A stretch of DNA of 64,000 bases from Pedobacter namyangjuensis. GTDB lineage: Bacteria > Bacteroidota > Bacteroidia > Sphingobacteriales > Sphingobacteriaceae. A program made the translations under genes and the position numbers. The stretch lies in assembly GCF_003313325.1 (NCBI RefSeq), contig NZ_QMHQ01000002.1, forward strand, positions 1 through 64,000, written 5' to 3'. This document shows positions 15,673 to 24,519 of the stretch, one piece after another. The notes under the pieces are model-generated. The model had not been told where the DNA came from. It searched no databases and saw only the letters and a list, made by a program, of their open reading frames with translations. Within the stretch, counting starts at the first letter, position 1. Every line of letters starts with the position of its first letter.

Positions 15673-16656
15673 ATGAAGAAAACCATCGCATTGCTAACAG
15701 GCGGAACAACCGGAGAGTGGGTTGTATCTGTAAAAAGCGCAGCAACCATCGCTCAAAATATAGATACCGCAAAATTCGATGTTTATAAAATAATGCTTAA
15801 CGAAAGCGGATGGTTTTATGAGCCAGCAGATTCTGTTAAAATAGAAGTAGACAAAAATGATTTTTCGCTAAACTTTAATGGTCGTAAAATAAAATTCGAT
15901 GGTGTTTTTATTGCTATACACGGTTCTCCCGGCGAAGATGGAAAATTGCAAGGTTACTTTGATATGATTGGTATGCCATATACCACTTGTAATGCCTTAA
16001 CTTCATCTATTACCATGAACAAAGGTTATACAAAAGCAATTGTTGATGGGATTAAAGATTTGAATGTTGCTAAATCGGTACAGATTTTTAAGCAAGGCGA
16101 TTACAGCCTAGCTGAAATTAAGAATAACCTAAAGCTACCTTTTTTTGTTAAACCGAATAGTGGCGGAAGCAGTATAGGTATGAGCAAGGTTAAACATGCA
16201 GATGATTTGGAGTTGGCATTGGACAAGGCATTTAAAGAAGATGATCAGGTTTTAATAGAAGAGTTTGTAGAGGGTAGGGAATTTTCTATCGGTGTGTTTA
16301 AAACAAAAGGCAAAATTGTGGTTTTGCCAACTACAGAAGTCATTCCTAAAAACGAATTTTTTGATTTCGAAGCAAAATATACCCCGGGTGCTACTGAAGA
16401 AATTACGCCAGGTTTTATGACTGAGGAGGAAAAACAAAGGGTAGAAGAAGTAGTTACACAAGTTTACCTGAAGTTAGATTGTAAAGGAATCGTTCGTATA
16501 GATTATTTCTTAGAGAAAAATACAGGTAAGTTTTACTTTATCGAGATTAACACGATTCCCGGTCAAACAGCCACAAGTTTTATACCGCAACAAGTTGCCG
16601 CAATGGGCATGGAGCTAAAGGAGTTTTACACGCAAGTAATCGAGGAGTCGATATAG
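15673..16656 (+). CDS. ddl: D-alanine--D-alanine ligase
   Basis: ATP-dependent ligase making the D-Ala-D-Ala dipeptide of peptidoglycan; 327 aa from ATG 15673. ATP-grasp features: KPNSGGSSIGMSKV (Lys and Ser loop), EEFVEGREFSIG, and the metal site RIDYFLE...FYFIEINTIPGQT near the end. The N-terminus reads GGTTGEWVVSVKSA, keeping the conserved Glu and Ser of GGxSxExxVS but with unusual neighbours. Divergent from the PASTA-mltG wall operon, which fits its role. Confidence 0.92.
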   Translation: MKKTIALLTGGTTGEWVVSVKSAATIAQNIDTAKFDVYKIMLNESGWFYEPADSVKIEVDKNDFSLNFNGRKIKFDGVFIAIHGSPGEDGKLQGYFDMIGMPYTTCNALTSSITMNKGYTKAIVDGIKDLNVAKSVQIFKQGDYSLAEIKNNLKLPFFVKPNSGGSSIGMSKVKHADDLELALDKAFKEDDQVLIEEFVEGREFSIGVFKTKGKIVVLPTTEVIPKNEFFDFEAKYTPGATEEITPGFMTEEEKQRVEEVVTQVYLKLDCKGIVRIDYFLEKNTGKFYFIEINTIPGQTATSFIPQQVAAMGMELKEFYTQVIEESI

Positions 16657-16671
16657 GTATTGACTCAAAAT

Positions 16672-16700
16672 AAAGCCACAGATGAATAATCTGTGGCTTT
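16672..16700 (+). terminator. First hairpin after ddl
   Basis: AAAGCCACAGAT and ATCTGTGGCTTT form a perfect 12-bp stem with loop GAATA. It is followed by ACTATAATAG, not a T-run, so on its own it may stabilise or weakly terminate. Confidence 0.6.
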
Positions 16701-16712
16701 ACTATAATAGTC

Positions 16713-16741
16713 ATGCTGAATTTATTTCAGCATCTTTTTTT
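16713..16741 (+). terminator. Second hairpin after ddl, rho-independent
   Basis: ATGCTGAA and TTCAGCAT form an 8-bp stem with loop TTTAT, then C and seven Ts. A standard terminator 13 bases after the first hairpin. Confidence 0.75.
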
Positions 16742-17027
16742 GCTGACGAGATTAGCTAGTTGAATTAACGAGTATTCTAATAGCTGCCATAAACTATTTG
16801 AAAAACAGTGTCAGGCTTTTATAGCATCTGCAGCCCCACTTTACGCTTTACTGCGTGTTCGCTTCAATTGGGTTTAGTTAATAACGTTAAGTGCTTCGTA
16901 GTTGCCGTTGCAAAATGCCGATCCTTAGTTTAGCCTGTTATACTTGCGCCAGTCTAAAGACCCATTGCAATAGTCAGTCAAGCTATCAACCAATATGGCA
17001 ATTCAATAATTTACTATGTACAACCAT
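16742..17027. other. Non-coding spacer between ddl and the MATE gene
   Basis: No open frame of protein character and no recognised RNA. It separates a plus-strand gene end from a minus-strand gene end. Confidence 0.4.
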
Positions 17028-18452
17028 CTAAACTACTTTTTTCTTCCATCCGCCACGCTTAAATAATATAAATGCTGCAATGGTAATCCCAACTTCCGCA
17101 ACCGGTATGGCAATAAAAACGCCGGTAGGACCAAGGTTAAAGTATTTAGCCAACAAGTAAGCGAAAGGAATTTGAAAAAGCCAGAAGGCAACTACGTTAA
17201 TTTTTGTTGGTGTCCATGTATCGCCTGCGCCATTAAATGCACTTACCAAAACCATTCCTATTCCGTAAAGTATAAAACCGTAGCTTAAAATCCTCAAAGC
17301 TTCCACAGCCACTGCTTTAATTTGAGCATCGGTTGTAAAAAATGCTGCAAAATATGGTCCGCAGGTTAAAAATAGCACAGTAACAAATGCCATAAAAATT
17401 ACCGAGAACTTCATCGTTACAAATACAGATTGCTCTGCTCTGTCCATATGTCCGGCACCCATATTTTGTCCAACTAAAGTTGCAGCAGCATTGCTCAAAC
17501 CCCAAGCTGGTAACATAAAAAACATCATTAACCTAAGCGCTGTTTGGTAACCGGCAGAACCATGATCGCCACCCGTTGTAGCTACTAATTCTGCTAAAAA
17601 TATCCAGCTACAAGAAGCAATTACAAATTGTAAAATAGCTGGTGCAGCTATTTTAATAATCGCCTTAATCTGTTCGAATTGTGGTTTAAAATAGCTTAGT
17701 TTTATTTTTAGCGCACTGTTGCCTCTTGCTAAATGGAATATTTGATAACAAACGCCTAACCCACGACCTATGGTTGTTGCTAGTGCAGCACCGGTTAACC
17801 CGTAGGCTGGTATTGGTCCGTAACCTCTAATTAATAACGGACATAATATGCAGTTGGCTACGTTGGCAATAATTAAACTTTGCATGGCGATGGAAGCGTT
17901 ACCTGCACCGCGAAAAATACCGTTAATTAAAAACAGCAACATAATAATTATGCTGCTCCCCATCATTATCCGAACGAAAGTTGTGCCTTCTGACGCTGTA
18001 TTTTCTGTAGCGCCCATCAGCATTAAAATTTCCTTTGCAAAAACTACTCCTGCAATACTTATAACTATGTTTACCGCAACTGCAATAACAATTGCCTGCA
18101 TACCAGCTCTTGCAGCAGCCTCTGGATTTTTCTCTCCAATTCTGCGAGCTACAACTGCTGTGGCGGCCATACTCATTCCAATAGCTAAAGAATAAATTAT
18201 AGTTAAAACGGATTCTGTTAAACCAACAGTTTGTATGGCTGCACTACTGTTTGGCAGATGGCCAACAAAATATAGGTCTACCAATGCAAAAACAGATTCC
18301 ATCATCATTTCCAGCATCATTGGGATGGCTAGAAGGAATATCGCTTTGCGGATGCTGATGGAAGTATAATCGGTTTCCTTACCAATAATAGCTTGCCAAA
18401 GCAATGAAAAAAAGTTTGTGAGACTATTGTTAGTCTTTATAGAATGTGACAT
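17028..18452 (-). CDS. MATE-family efflux transporter
   Basis: A 474-aa polytopic protein with twelve helices in two homologous halves, expected to export drugs or metabolites with Na+ or H+. The first half begins RKAIFLLAIPMMLEMMMESVFALVDLYFVG and the second IIKIAAPAILQFVIASCSWIF, both typical. I use the ATG at 18452 (MSHSIKTNN). A 15-codon extension upstream is possible but adds a Cys/Arg-rich stretch unlike the family. Monocistronic. Confidence 0.92.
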   Translation of the reverse strand: MSHSIKTNNSLTNFFSLLWQAIIGKETDYTSISIRKAIFLLAIPMMLEMMMESVFALVDLYFVGHLPNSSAAIQTVGLTESVLTIIYSLAIGMSMAATAVVARRIGEKNPEAAARAGMQAIVIAVAVNIVISIAGVVFAKEILMLMGATENTASEGTTFVRIMMGSSIIIMLLFLINGIFRGAGNASIAMQSLIIANVANCILCPLLIRGYGPIPAYGLTGAALATTIGRGLGVCYQIFHLARGNSALKIKLSYFKPQFEQIKAIIKIAAPAILQFVIASCSWIFLAELVATTGGDHGSAGYQTALRLMMFFMLPAWGLSNAAATLVGQNMGAGHMDRAEQSVFVTMKFSVIFMAFVTVLFLTCGPYFAAFFTTDAQIKAVAVEALRILSYGFILYGIGMVLVSAFNGAGDTWTPTKINVVAFWLFQIPFAYLLAKYFNLGPTGVFIAIPVAEVGITIAAFILFKRGGWKKKVV

Positions 18453-18670
18453 TTGGAGAAAATAAATGTTTACCATGGGATACCTAGAACAAGGCATCAG
18501 TTAATTAAAAAGAATGTGGATTTAGCTTTTAACAGCCAAATTGAGCCCTCAATACTATCATGGTTTTTTGCGATTTGATAATTCAAATGTATTAAAAAAT
18601 AGGAACTTACAAAAAATATGATCTAAAACAATTTCCAATACTGGATTTTTTAGATCAGATTTTATTGTAT

Positions 18671-19090
18671 TCAAATACTGTAAGCTTTAATCATTTCCTC
18701 GTTCACCTTGCAAGAGCGTTGAGTTTTTAAATCAATCATTACATAATCAAAAATTCCATCAGAAGAGACTTTACCTGTAGTTTTATTGATAATTTCGAAC
18801 TGTACGTTGCTACCTTTTTCGTTCATTTCTAAAATACCTGTTCGTACAATCATTTTATCGCCCATTTTTAGAGGGCGTTTAAAGTTGATGGTAACTTTTG
18901 CTACAACCCAGCCGTAACCCATTTTTTCAAATGTTTCCCAGCTCATGTTATAGTATTTTTCCATTTGCTCATAACGTGCAGCTAACACATAATCTAAGTA
19001 TTTGCTGTTATGCACATGGTTAAACATGTCTATATCATCTGGGCGAACAGTAAGCTCTGTTTCGAAAATGCTGTATTCGTTAGTTATCAT
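18671..19090 (-). CDS. Acyl-CoA/acyl-ACP thioesterase, hotdog fold
   Basis: A 139-aa single hotdog domain: VRPDDIDMFNHVHNSKYLDY has the D-x-x-x-H-x-N pattern of 4HBT/FatA-like thioesterases, and NFKRPLKMGDKM follows. Cytoplasmic. A TACTTTTG promoter box ends only 6 bases before the ATG, so the mRNA may be nearly leaderless. It lies just downstream of the LpxL-like acyltransferase, same strand, 43 bases apart, so a lipid link is plausible but each has its own promoter box. Confidence 0.88.
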   Translation of the reverse strand: MITNEYSIFETELTVRPDDIDMFNHVHNSKYLDYVLAARYEQMEKYYNMSWETFEKMGYGWVVAKVTINFKRPLKMGDKMIVRTGILEMNEKGSNVQFEIINKTTGKVSSDGIFDYVMIDLKTQRSCKVNEEMIKAYSI

Positions 19091-19096
19091 CTAGCG

Positions 19097-19104
19097 CAAA
19101 AGTA
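19097..19104 (-). promoter_or_regulatory. -7 box for thioesterase
   Basis: TACTTTTG on the minus strand, the same octamer as at both tRNA-Ser promoters, followed by CGCTAG and then the ATG. Confidence 0.55.
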
Positions 19105-19133
19105 AACAAACCTTGCATTTTTAAAGCCATTTT

Positions 19134-20057
19134 TTAAAGCATCGCTTCCGATAAATCTTCTTTTTCAGGATTTTTGATGATAAAATCCTCAGGTTTTCGT
19201 TTCCAACGGCGATGGCTCCACAGCCAATATGCAGGCTCTTCTTTAATCATATCCTCTAAAAAACGGGTATGAAGTTCGGTAATTTCATATTCAACCGTAT
19301 TTTTCGGGTCCAAGCAAATCGGCACACAATCTACTTCGTAAAAACCACGTTTTACATATCGCGTCTTTAAATAAAATACAGGTCTATCGGTTTTTTTTGC
19401 AATTTTTTCTACACCTAATTGTATAGATGTTTGCTGATTGAGTAAAGTTGTCCAGTATTTTGTGTCCTTTCTAGTCGGCGCTTGGTCGCTACCAAAAGTA
19501 AACATCGTTGCTTGGTTTTTAGTGGCCTGTATCATTCTTATGGTCTGTTTCATAGCCACCATTGTTGTGCCGTACTTACTTCTCATCTTTAAAAACCAAT
19601 TATCAAAAGCTTTGCTACTCAAAGGCTTATAAATAGGGTAATGATTACCAGAGAAAGTTAATCCAATTGCCATGCAAACCCATTCGTAATTGCCATAGTG
19701 CGAAGAGCAGAAAATAACACTTTCGTTGTTCTGTAAATAGGCTTCAACTAAATCTACATTTTTAAACTTAACACGTCTTTTTAACTCCTTTTCAGAAATA
19801 TTATTCATCTTAATAACCTCAAAAATCAATGAGATTAGGTACTTAAAAAACTTCTGTTCTATTGCTTTAATTTCCTTTGCAGATTTTTCGGGGAAAGAAT
19901 TAACAAGGTTTTCTCGGACAACATTTTTTCTATAACCAAATACGTGGTAAATGAGTAAATAAAATAACGCAGAGAAAACGTGTAGGATGCGAAGAGGTAG
20001 TAGGGATAGTGCGTTTAAGAAAAATATTCCTAAATAAGAGATGCCTTTGGCTAACAT
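19134..20057 (-). CDS. Lipid A/lysophospholipid acyltransferase, LpxL/HtrB family
   Basis: A 307-aa membrane-anchored acyltransferase. One N-terminal hydrophobic segment, then the catalytic HxxxxE motif as SSHYGNYEW (H120, E125), then FTFGSDQAP, a conserved block of the family. Likely adds a secondary acyl chain to lipid A on the inner face of the inner membrane. The C-terminus YWLWSHRRWKRKP is the classic ending of LpxL proteins. High confidence in the family, less in the exact acyl position. Confidence 0.92.
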   Translation of the reverse strand: MLAKGISYLGIFFLNALSLLPLRILHVFSALFYLLIYHVFGYRKNVVRENLVNSFPEKSAKEIKAIEQKFFKYLISLIFEVIKMNNISEKELKRRVKFKNVDLVEAYLQNNESVIFCSSHYGNYEWVCMAIGLTFSGNHYPIYKPLSSKAFDNWFLKMRSKYGTTMVAMKQTIRMIQATKNQATMFTFGSDQAPTRKDTKYWTTLLNQQTSIQLGVEKIAKKTDRPVFYLKTRYVKRGFYEVDCVPICLDPKNTVEYEITELHTRFLEDMIKEEPAYWLWSHRRWKRKPEDFIIKNPEKEDLSEAML

Positions 20058-20073
20058 TTGTATTGCTTTAAGG

Positions 20074-20081
20074 CAAAATTA
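20074..20081 (-). promoter_or_regulatory. -7 box for LpxL-like gene
   Basis: TAATTTTG on the minus strand, a full TAnnTTTG match 16 bases before the ATG. Confidence 0.45.
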
Positions 20082-20174
20082 ACTAGATATTGTTAATTTG
20101 TTTCTTTAACGAAAGTAATTTAACCTTAGAGCTAAAGGTTGTGATACTGAAATGACAGATTCAATTTGATTTGA

Positions 20175-20465
20175 CTAAAAATCTAACCTTAGTTGCACTT
20201 GTGTGCTATTTACAAAAGTGCTAGGTTTCGACTCTTTAATAACTTGAAATCTGCAAAGTGCTACTGTAGGGAAGTTCATGAACACCGTTTCTGTTAATCG
20301 GGCTTTAGCTTGGTAGTTCTCAAATCCTTTTGCAAAAAGTTCCGTTAATTCAGGATTAGATTCATCTTTATTAAAACTTGCAATCAATTCTCTTTCGCTA
20401 TCGTTTTCTGGAATAAGCTCTATTCGAGCAGCAGATTTTGAGGCAAACTGGTAATGGTATTTCAT
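20175..20465 (-). CDS. Hypothetical protein, 96 aa
   Basis: A small protein starting MKYHYQFASKSAARIELIP from the ATG at 20465. An upstream in-frame ATG at 20504 would add a hydrophobic stretch that looks non-coding. No known domain. Alternating charged and hydrophobic residues suggest a small alpha/beta fold, and the end STQVQLRLDF looks like a closing strand. Between the LpxL-like gene and the AI-2E permease, all minus strand, but spaced apart. Confidence 0.6.
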   Translation of the reverse strand: MKYHYQFASKSAARIELIPENDSERELIASFNKDESNPELTELFAKGFENYQAKARLTETVFMNFPTVALCRFQVIKESKPSTFVNSTQVQLRLDF

Positions 20466-20564
20466 TGCGTGATTAGGGTTTGCAAATATAGCTAAAAACG
20501 CCAAAAAATGTTGTTAAAATGTTTTGGAAATAGAAGAAAATTAAATCTAAATACGAAAAATAGA

Positions 20565-21647
20565 TTACGAGCGAAGTATGTTGGTAACACGCTGGTCCAT
20601 ATCTTCGTCAACTTCAAACTGCCCAGTATAAAACTCTTCATAATAGGCCTTAATAATTGCTGCCAAGGGGGTTGCCAATAAAGCACCTGTTAAACCAAAC
20701 GCAGCACCCATTGCAAGAAGCAAAAAGAGAAGTGATACTGGGTGGATATTCATGGTCTTTGAGCGAAGTTTGGGCATTAAAAAATCAGCCACCAGCTCAT
20801 TTAACAAAAGAAAAAATACCAAGCACCAGAATGCTGTAATCGGGCTTACAGAAAGCGCCACAAGCGTAGGAGGGATGGCCATAATATAAAATCCAATTTT
20901 CGGTATAAGCTCTGAAAAGAAAGCCAATGCCGCCCAAACTAGAGCGCCTGGAACGTCCATTAGGGTTAAAAATCCGTAAACTAATACCGCTTGTATTGCG
21001 CCACCTATCAGATTTGATTTCATCCAGCCGGTTAGCATAATTGAGGTATGACTTAACGCTAATTCTGCTTTCTCTCTCCTTCTGGGCGGAAAAATCGAAA
21101 GATAGAGTTCTATCATGGGGCGGGGATTGCCAACAAAGAAAACTACGATAGAGATAAAAACGATAAAAACAAAAATCCCCCCTAAAACAGAAAAAGAAAA
21201 CGTACCCAAACCCATTACGGTTTTACCTATTGATGGCATGGCCGACGTTAGTGAAGAACCACCTTTACTAAATTCTTGCTTCAACTCTGGAAAGTTTTTT
21301 AGTTGCGAATCTATATAGCCATCAACACTTTGGTAGTATTTTGGAATGTTGCCTACTAAAACATCTAACTGATTACTTATATGTGGTACAACCAACCAGC
21401 CTAATAAGCCCGTTATTCCGAAAATTATTACAAATACTATTAATGCAGCTACCCATCGTTTCATGCCTTTTGCTTCAAGCTTGCTAACGGGCGAATTGAT
21501 AATTAAACCCAATATGAGTGCAAATAAACCCAATAGTAAAACGCTAATGATTTTTAATAAAAACCAAAGTAGTATTACCAGCCCTGCAGTGTAGAGAATT
21601 AGTGAGCTTGCTGTTCGGAAGAGATTGTCTTTTGTAAGGTTGTTCAT
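20565..21647 (-). CDS. AI-2E (PerM/TqsA-like) family transporter
   Basis: A 360-aa polytopic protein. N-terminal helices with LGLIINSPVSKLE, a central extracytoplasmic region (about 90-150), then the conserved block WAALAFFSELIPKIGFYIMA, and a last helix MGAAFGLTGALLATPLAAIIKAYYEE. These define the AI-2E transporter family. The substrate is not predictable from sequence; members include exporters and Na+/H+ antiporters. Single gene. Confidence 0.92.
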   Translation of the reverse strand: MNNLTKDNLFRTASSLILYTAGLVILLWFLLKIISVLLLGLFALILGLIINSPVSKLEAKGMKRWVAALIVFVIIFGITGLLGWLVVPHISNQLDVLVGNIPKYYQSVDGYIDSQLKNFPELKQEFSKGGSSLTSAMPSIGKTVMGLGTFSFSVLGGIFVFIVFISIVVFFVGNPRPMIELYLSIFPPRRREKAELALSHTSIMLTGWMKSNLIGGAIQAVLVYGFLTLMDVPGALVWAALAFFSELIPKIGFYIMAIPPTLVALSVSPITAFWCLVFFLLLNELVADFLMPKLRSKTMNIHPVSLLFLLLAMGAAFGLTGALLATPLAAIIKAYYEEFYTGQFEVDEDMDQRVTNILRS

Positions 21648-21728
21648 TTAGCTGTTTAAGTTATTTTAACTTTTTTAAGCCAAAAATGTTTGCTGTAAGT
21701 AAGAAAAATCCGATAACTTAACATTAAG

Positions 21729-21998
21729 TTAATGGCAAATTTTCTTCGTCTGTAAAGTAATTGCTTCGTAAATTTCCCTAGCCAAATCAGATTCTTCTAG
21801 CTTGGTTACAATAGCGTAAACCGGGTTAGTGATAATTGAAACCAAATTATGGTTTTCTGATTCGATAAATATCGATTTATGGTCGGCGCTATGTGCTACG
21901 CTAACTGCAAATTCTTCTTTGGAGATTTTTTCGATTTCTGCTAAATAGTTCTCTTTAGCTTTGTTAAATGGGATGTAAATATACTCGCTGTTTGTCAT
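21729..21998 (-). CDS. Hypothetical protein, 89 aa
   Basis: A small soluble protein starting MTNSEYIYIPFNKAKENY at 21998. A 26-codon longer start at 22076 is possible. Charged and helical, without signal peptide or known domain. It is divergent from the 58-aa gene at 22115, with about 115 bases between the chosen starts. No function assigned. Confidence 0.55.
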   Translation of the reverse strand: MTNSEYIYIPFNKAKENYLAEIEKISKEEFAVSVAHSADHKSIFIESENHNLVSIITNPVYAIVTKLEESDLAREIYEAITLQTKKICH

Positions 21999-22114
21999 AC
22001 ATCTTCTAACACTGTTTTTTGAAAAAGGTTTATCAGATATTAAAATATTTTGGTAAGCAATAAAATGGTGTAACATCTAAAACTTTCCAATGTCAAAATC
22101 AGAAAAAACTTTAT

Positions 22115-22291
22115 ATGCTAGTGTTAAAATCAGACTATTTCATTTCTCACGAACGCTTAACTTGGTTTGTTAACGAGAACCATATCCAAAAAGAAAACAT
22201 TTTAAGCATCACGCAAAACGGAGGTATGTTTACCATCTTTTTTTATGGTTATGCCGAAACTAAAGAAGTTACTCAAGGCTTGTTTTCATAA
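22115..22291 (+). CDS. Small hypothetical protein, 58 aa
   Basis: An ATG-to-TAA frame of 58 codons beginning MLVLKSDYFISHERLTWF and ending KEVTQGLFS. Its aromatic, balanced composition looks protein-like and it contains NILSITQNGGMFTIFFYG. It ends with TAA one base before the ATG of the next gene, as expected for an operon partner. This pushes the start of the following gene to 22293. No domain recognised. Confidence 0.6.
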   Translation: MLVLKSDYFISHERLTWFVNENHIQKENILSITQNGGMFTIFFYGYAETKEVTQGLFS

Positions 22292-22292
22292 A

Positions 22293-23033
22293 ATGATGAT
22301 ATTACAAAAAATGCTGTTAACGCTTGTAATTGCGTTTCCGATTAGTGGTTGGAGCCAGCAGGTAATTGTACCAAATAAAAACGTAGTAGACCAAAAGTGG
22401 ATACATAACCAGGACTATAAAATGCGTTGGCTAATGGTTAGAGACACTATAAAAGTTGCCATTGGAGAAGTAGACTACAGGATTAAAATAGTTGATGATA
22501 AAATTCAAGTAATCACCGATGTAAAAATGAAGGGAAGCCCAGCATCTTGGATTGATACCACAATTGTTAGCAAACAGAATTTATCTCCAATTTATCACTC
22601 TTCTTACAACGCACAACGTAACATGTCGTTAGCTTTTGGTAAGGATATAAAAGGATTTTATTTGGATAAAATAGTTGGAAAATCTACAAGCATAAATGAA
22701 AATGTACCTTCTGGCTATTTCGATAGTAATTTTTATCCGATACTAATTAGTTGGTTACCGCTCAATACAACTTATAAGGCAACGCTATCTATTTTCGATT
22801 ACAACCCGAAAGGTAAAATTGGAGTTTTAAAAGCTAATGTTTTAAATGTAAAAGAAGCAAGTTATATAAGCAGAAAACTAGGCGAGCGAAAAGTTTGGGA
22901 GGTAGAAGTGGCTGATGAGATTAGTAATGATTCAAAAAGTATTTATTATTTCGATAAACTAACCAGGCAACTTTACAAACAAAAAATAATTGTAGGTGCT
23001 AGAGTGATGGAAATGGTATTGGTTGAAGAATAA
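22293..23033 (+). CDS. Secreted DUF3108-like protein
   Basis: A 246-aa protein with a signal peptide (MMILQKMLLTLVIAFPISGW, cleavage near SQQ), then a single beta-rich domain. Periplasmic lipocalin-like folds of the DUF3108 group have this layout: KWIHNQDYKMRW early and YYFDKLTRQLYKQKI at the end. The start at 22293 (or ATG 22296) is preferred over an upstream one at 22245, because the upstream part overlaps the 58-aa gene. Role unknown. Confidence 0.65.
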   Translation: MMILQKMLLTLVIAFPISGWSQQVIVPNKNVVDQKWIHNQDYKMRWLMVRDTIKVAIGEVDYRIKIVDDKIQVITDVKMKGSPASWIDTTIVSKQNLSPIYHSSYNAQRNMSLAFGKDIKGFYLDKIVGKSTSINENVPSGYFDSNFYPILISWLPLNTTYKATLSIFDYNPKGKIGVLKANVLNVKEASYISRKLGERKVWEVEVADEISNDSKSIYYFDKLTRQLYKQKIIVGARVMEMVLVEE

Positions 23034-23143
23034 TTTATTATTCAACTTCAATGTCAATCTAATCGTTAACCTTAAAATTTAAAAAATATGGTTTGGCGAG
23101 TGTTGGCCGAATGTGTATTTTGCGTGCTTAATAACAAATAGGA

Positions 23144-24013
23144 ATGGCCTCAGGTATTTTCGCAATTTTAGATGATATAGCAGCATTAATGGATGATGTT
23201 GCAGTTGCTGCAAAAGTGGCAACTAAAAAGACAGCTGGTATTTTAGGAGACGATCTCGCAGTAAACGCCGAAAAGGCAACCGGTTTTCTTTCTTCAAGAG
23301 AAATTCCTGTATTATGGGCTATTACGAAAGGCTCTTTTGTAAATAAACTAATTATTGTTCCGGTAGCGTTGTTGTTAAATGCGTATTTACCTCTTGCAGT
23401 AACTATAATACTTGTTCTGGGCGGATTTTATCTCGCTTATGAAGGAGTGGAAAAAATTGTAGAATATTTATTTCACAGACCTAAGCATATAGACAAGCCC
23501 GCAGTGGAGGCCGTTGAAAATGATGAGGTTGCCGAAAAAGCAAAAATAAAATCGGCTATTACCACAGATTTTATTCTTTCTGTAGAAATTGTAATTATCG
23601 CTTTAGCAACAGCAGTTGATAAAAGTTTAACAATACAAATTCTTACCGTTTCTGTTGTGGCTATTTTGGCTACGGTTGGCGTTTACGGCATTGTTGCATT
23701 AATTGTAAGAATGGACGATGCAGGTTATCAATTAATAAAGCGCTCTAACGAAAAGGGTTTTCTAAATACGGTTGGTTTGGGTTTAGTTAAGGCTTTACCA
23801 ATTATTATAAAAATGCTGAGCGTGGTTGGTACAATCGCATTAGTTTTGGTTTCTGGCGGAATTTTCTCTCATAATATTCCGTTTTTACACGGATTGTTTC
23901 CTGCTATACCAACTATGGTTACTGATTTTGGATTAGGCTTAATTGCTGGATTATTAACCGTAGGTGTAATTTTATTAATCAAAAAAGTTATTCCTAGCAA
24001 AAAGGCAAAATAA
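23144..24013 (+). CDS. DUF808 (YedI-like) inner-membrane protein
   Basis: A 289-aa protein opening MASGIFAILDDIAALMDDVA, then VAAKVATKKTAGILGDDLAVNAE, the standard start of DUF808. Several membrane helices follow (about 75-110, 140-190, 220-290). The family is conserved but uncharacterised. Upstream bases contain TTTG, 20 bases, then TATTTTG, an approximate Bacteroidota promoter. It is 4 bases upstream of the VOC gene, so they are probably co-transcribed. Confidence 0.92.
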   Translation: MASGIFAILDDIAALMDDVAVAAKVATKKTAGILGDDLAVNAEKATGFLSSREIPVLWAITKGSFVNKLIIVPVALLLNAYLPLAVTIILVLGGFYLAYEGVEKIVEYLFHRPKHIDKPAVEAVENDEVAEKAKIKSAITTDFILSVEIVIIALATAVDKSLTIQILTVSVVAILATVGVYGIVALIVRMDDAGYQLIKRSNEKGFLNTVGLGLVKALPIIIKMLSVVGTIALVLVSGGIFSHNIPFLHGLFPAIPTMVTDFGLGLIAGLLTVGVILLIKKVIPSKKAK

Positions 24014-24017
24014 GATA

Positions 24018-24410
24018 ATGATAAAATTTGCATACACCATACTTTACGTTAACGATGTTGAGAAAGCAATATCATTTTATGAAAAAGCTTTTGCATTTAA
24101 CAGGAAGTTTGTAACGCCAGATAACGACTATGGAGAACTCCTTGTCGGTGAAACAACTTTGTCTTTCGCATCATTAAAATTAGCAAAAGAGAACTTAAAA
24201 GACGGTTTTGTAGAAAGTAATCTTAATAACAAACCTTTTGGTATTGAAATTGGATTTACGACGGAAAACGTAGACGAAACTTTAAAAAATGCGTTGGATG
24301 CTGGAGCAACAATCGTAGCAAATCCTAAAACTAAACCTTGGGGGCAAATTGTAGCTTATATTAGAGATCTAGATGGGTTTTTAATTGAGATTTGCACGCC
24401 AATGGTATAA
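24018..24410 (+). CDS. VOC-superfamily (glyoxalase-like) protein
   Basis: A 130-aa VOC protein starting IKFAYTILYVNDVEKAISFYEKAF, and ending YIRDLDGFLIEICTPM, the usual N- and C-terminal strands. Residues at the metal positions are not the classic His/Glu set throughout, though the last Glu (in IEIC) is present, so it may be a binding or resistance protein or an isomerase/dioxygenase. It follows DUF808 after 4 bases. Confidence 0.88.
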   Translation: MIKFAYTILYVNDVEKAISFYEKAFAFNRKFVTPDNDYGELLVGETTLSFASLKLAKENLKDGFVESNLNNKPFGIEIGFTTENVDETLKNALDAGATIVANPKTKPWGQIVAYIRDLDGFLIEICTPMV

Positions 24411-24519
24411 AAACTACGGCGATTAATTTAGTTGCATTGCAGAATAAAATTATATTTACGGTTTAAAGAATAACCTTTTCTATAGGATATTAGCACAATT
24501 TTTAAAAATCTACCTTAAA

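Noticed and set aside
17848..18195. Plus-strand 115-codon frame inside the MATE gene
   Set aside because: Hydrophobic antisense of a membrane protein; no start context.
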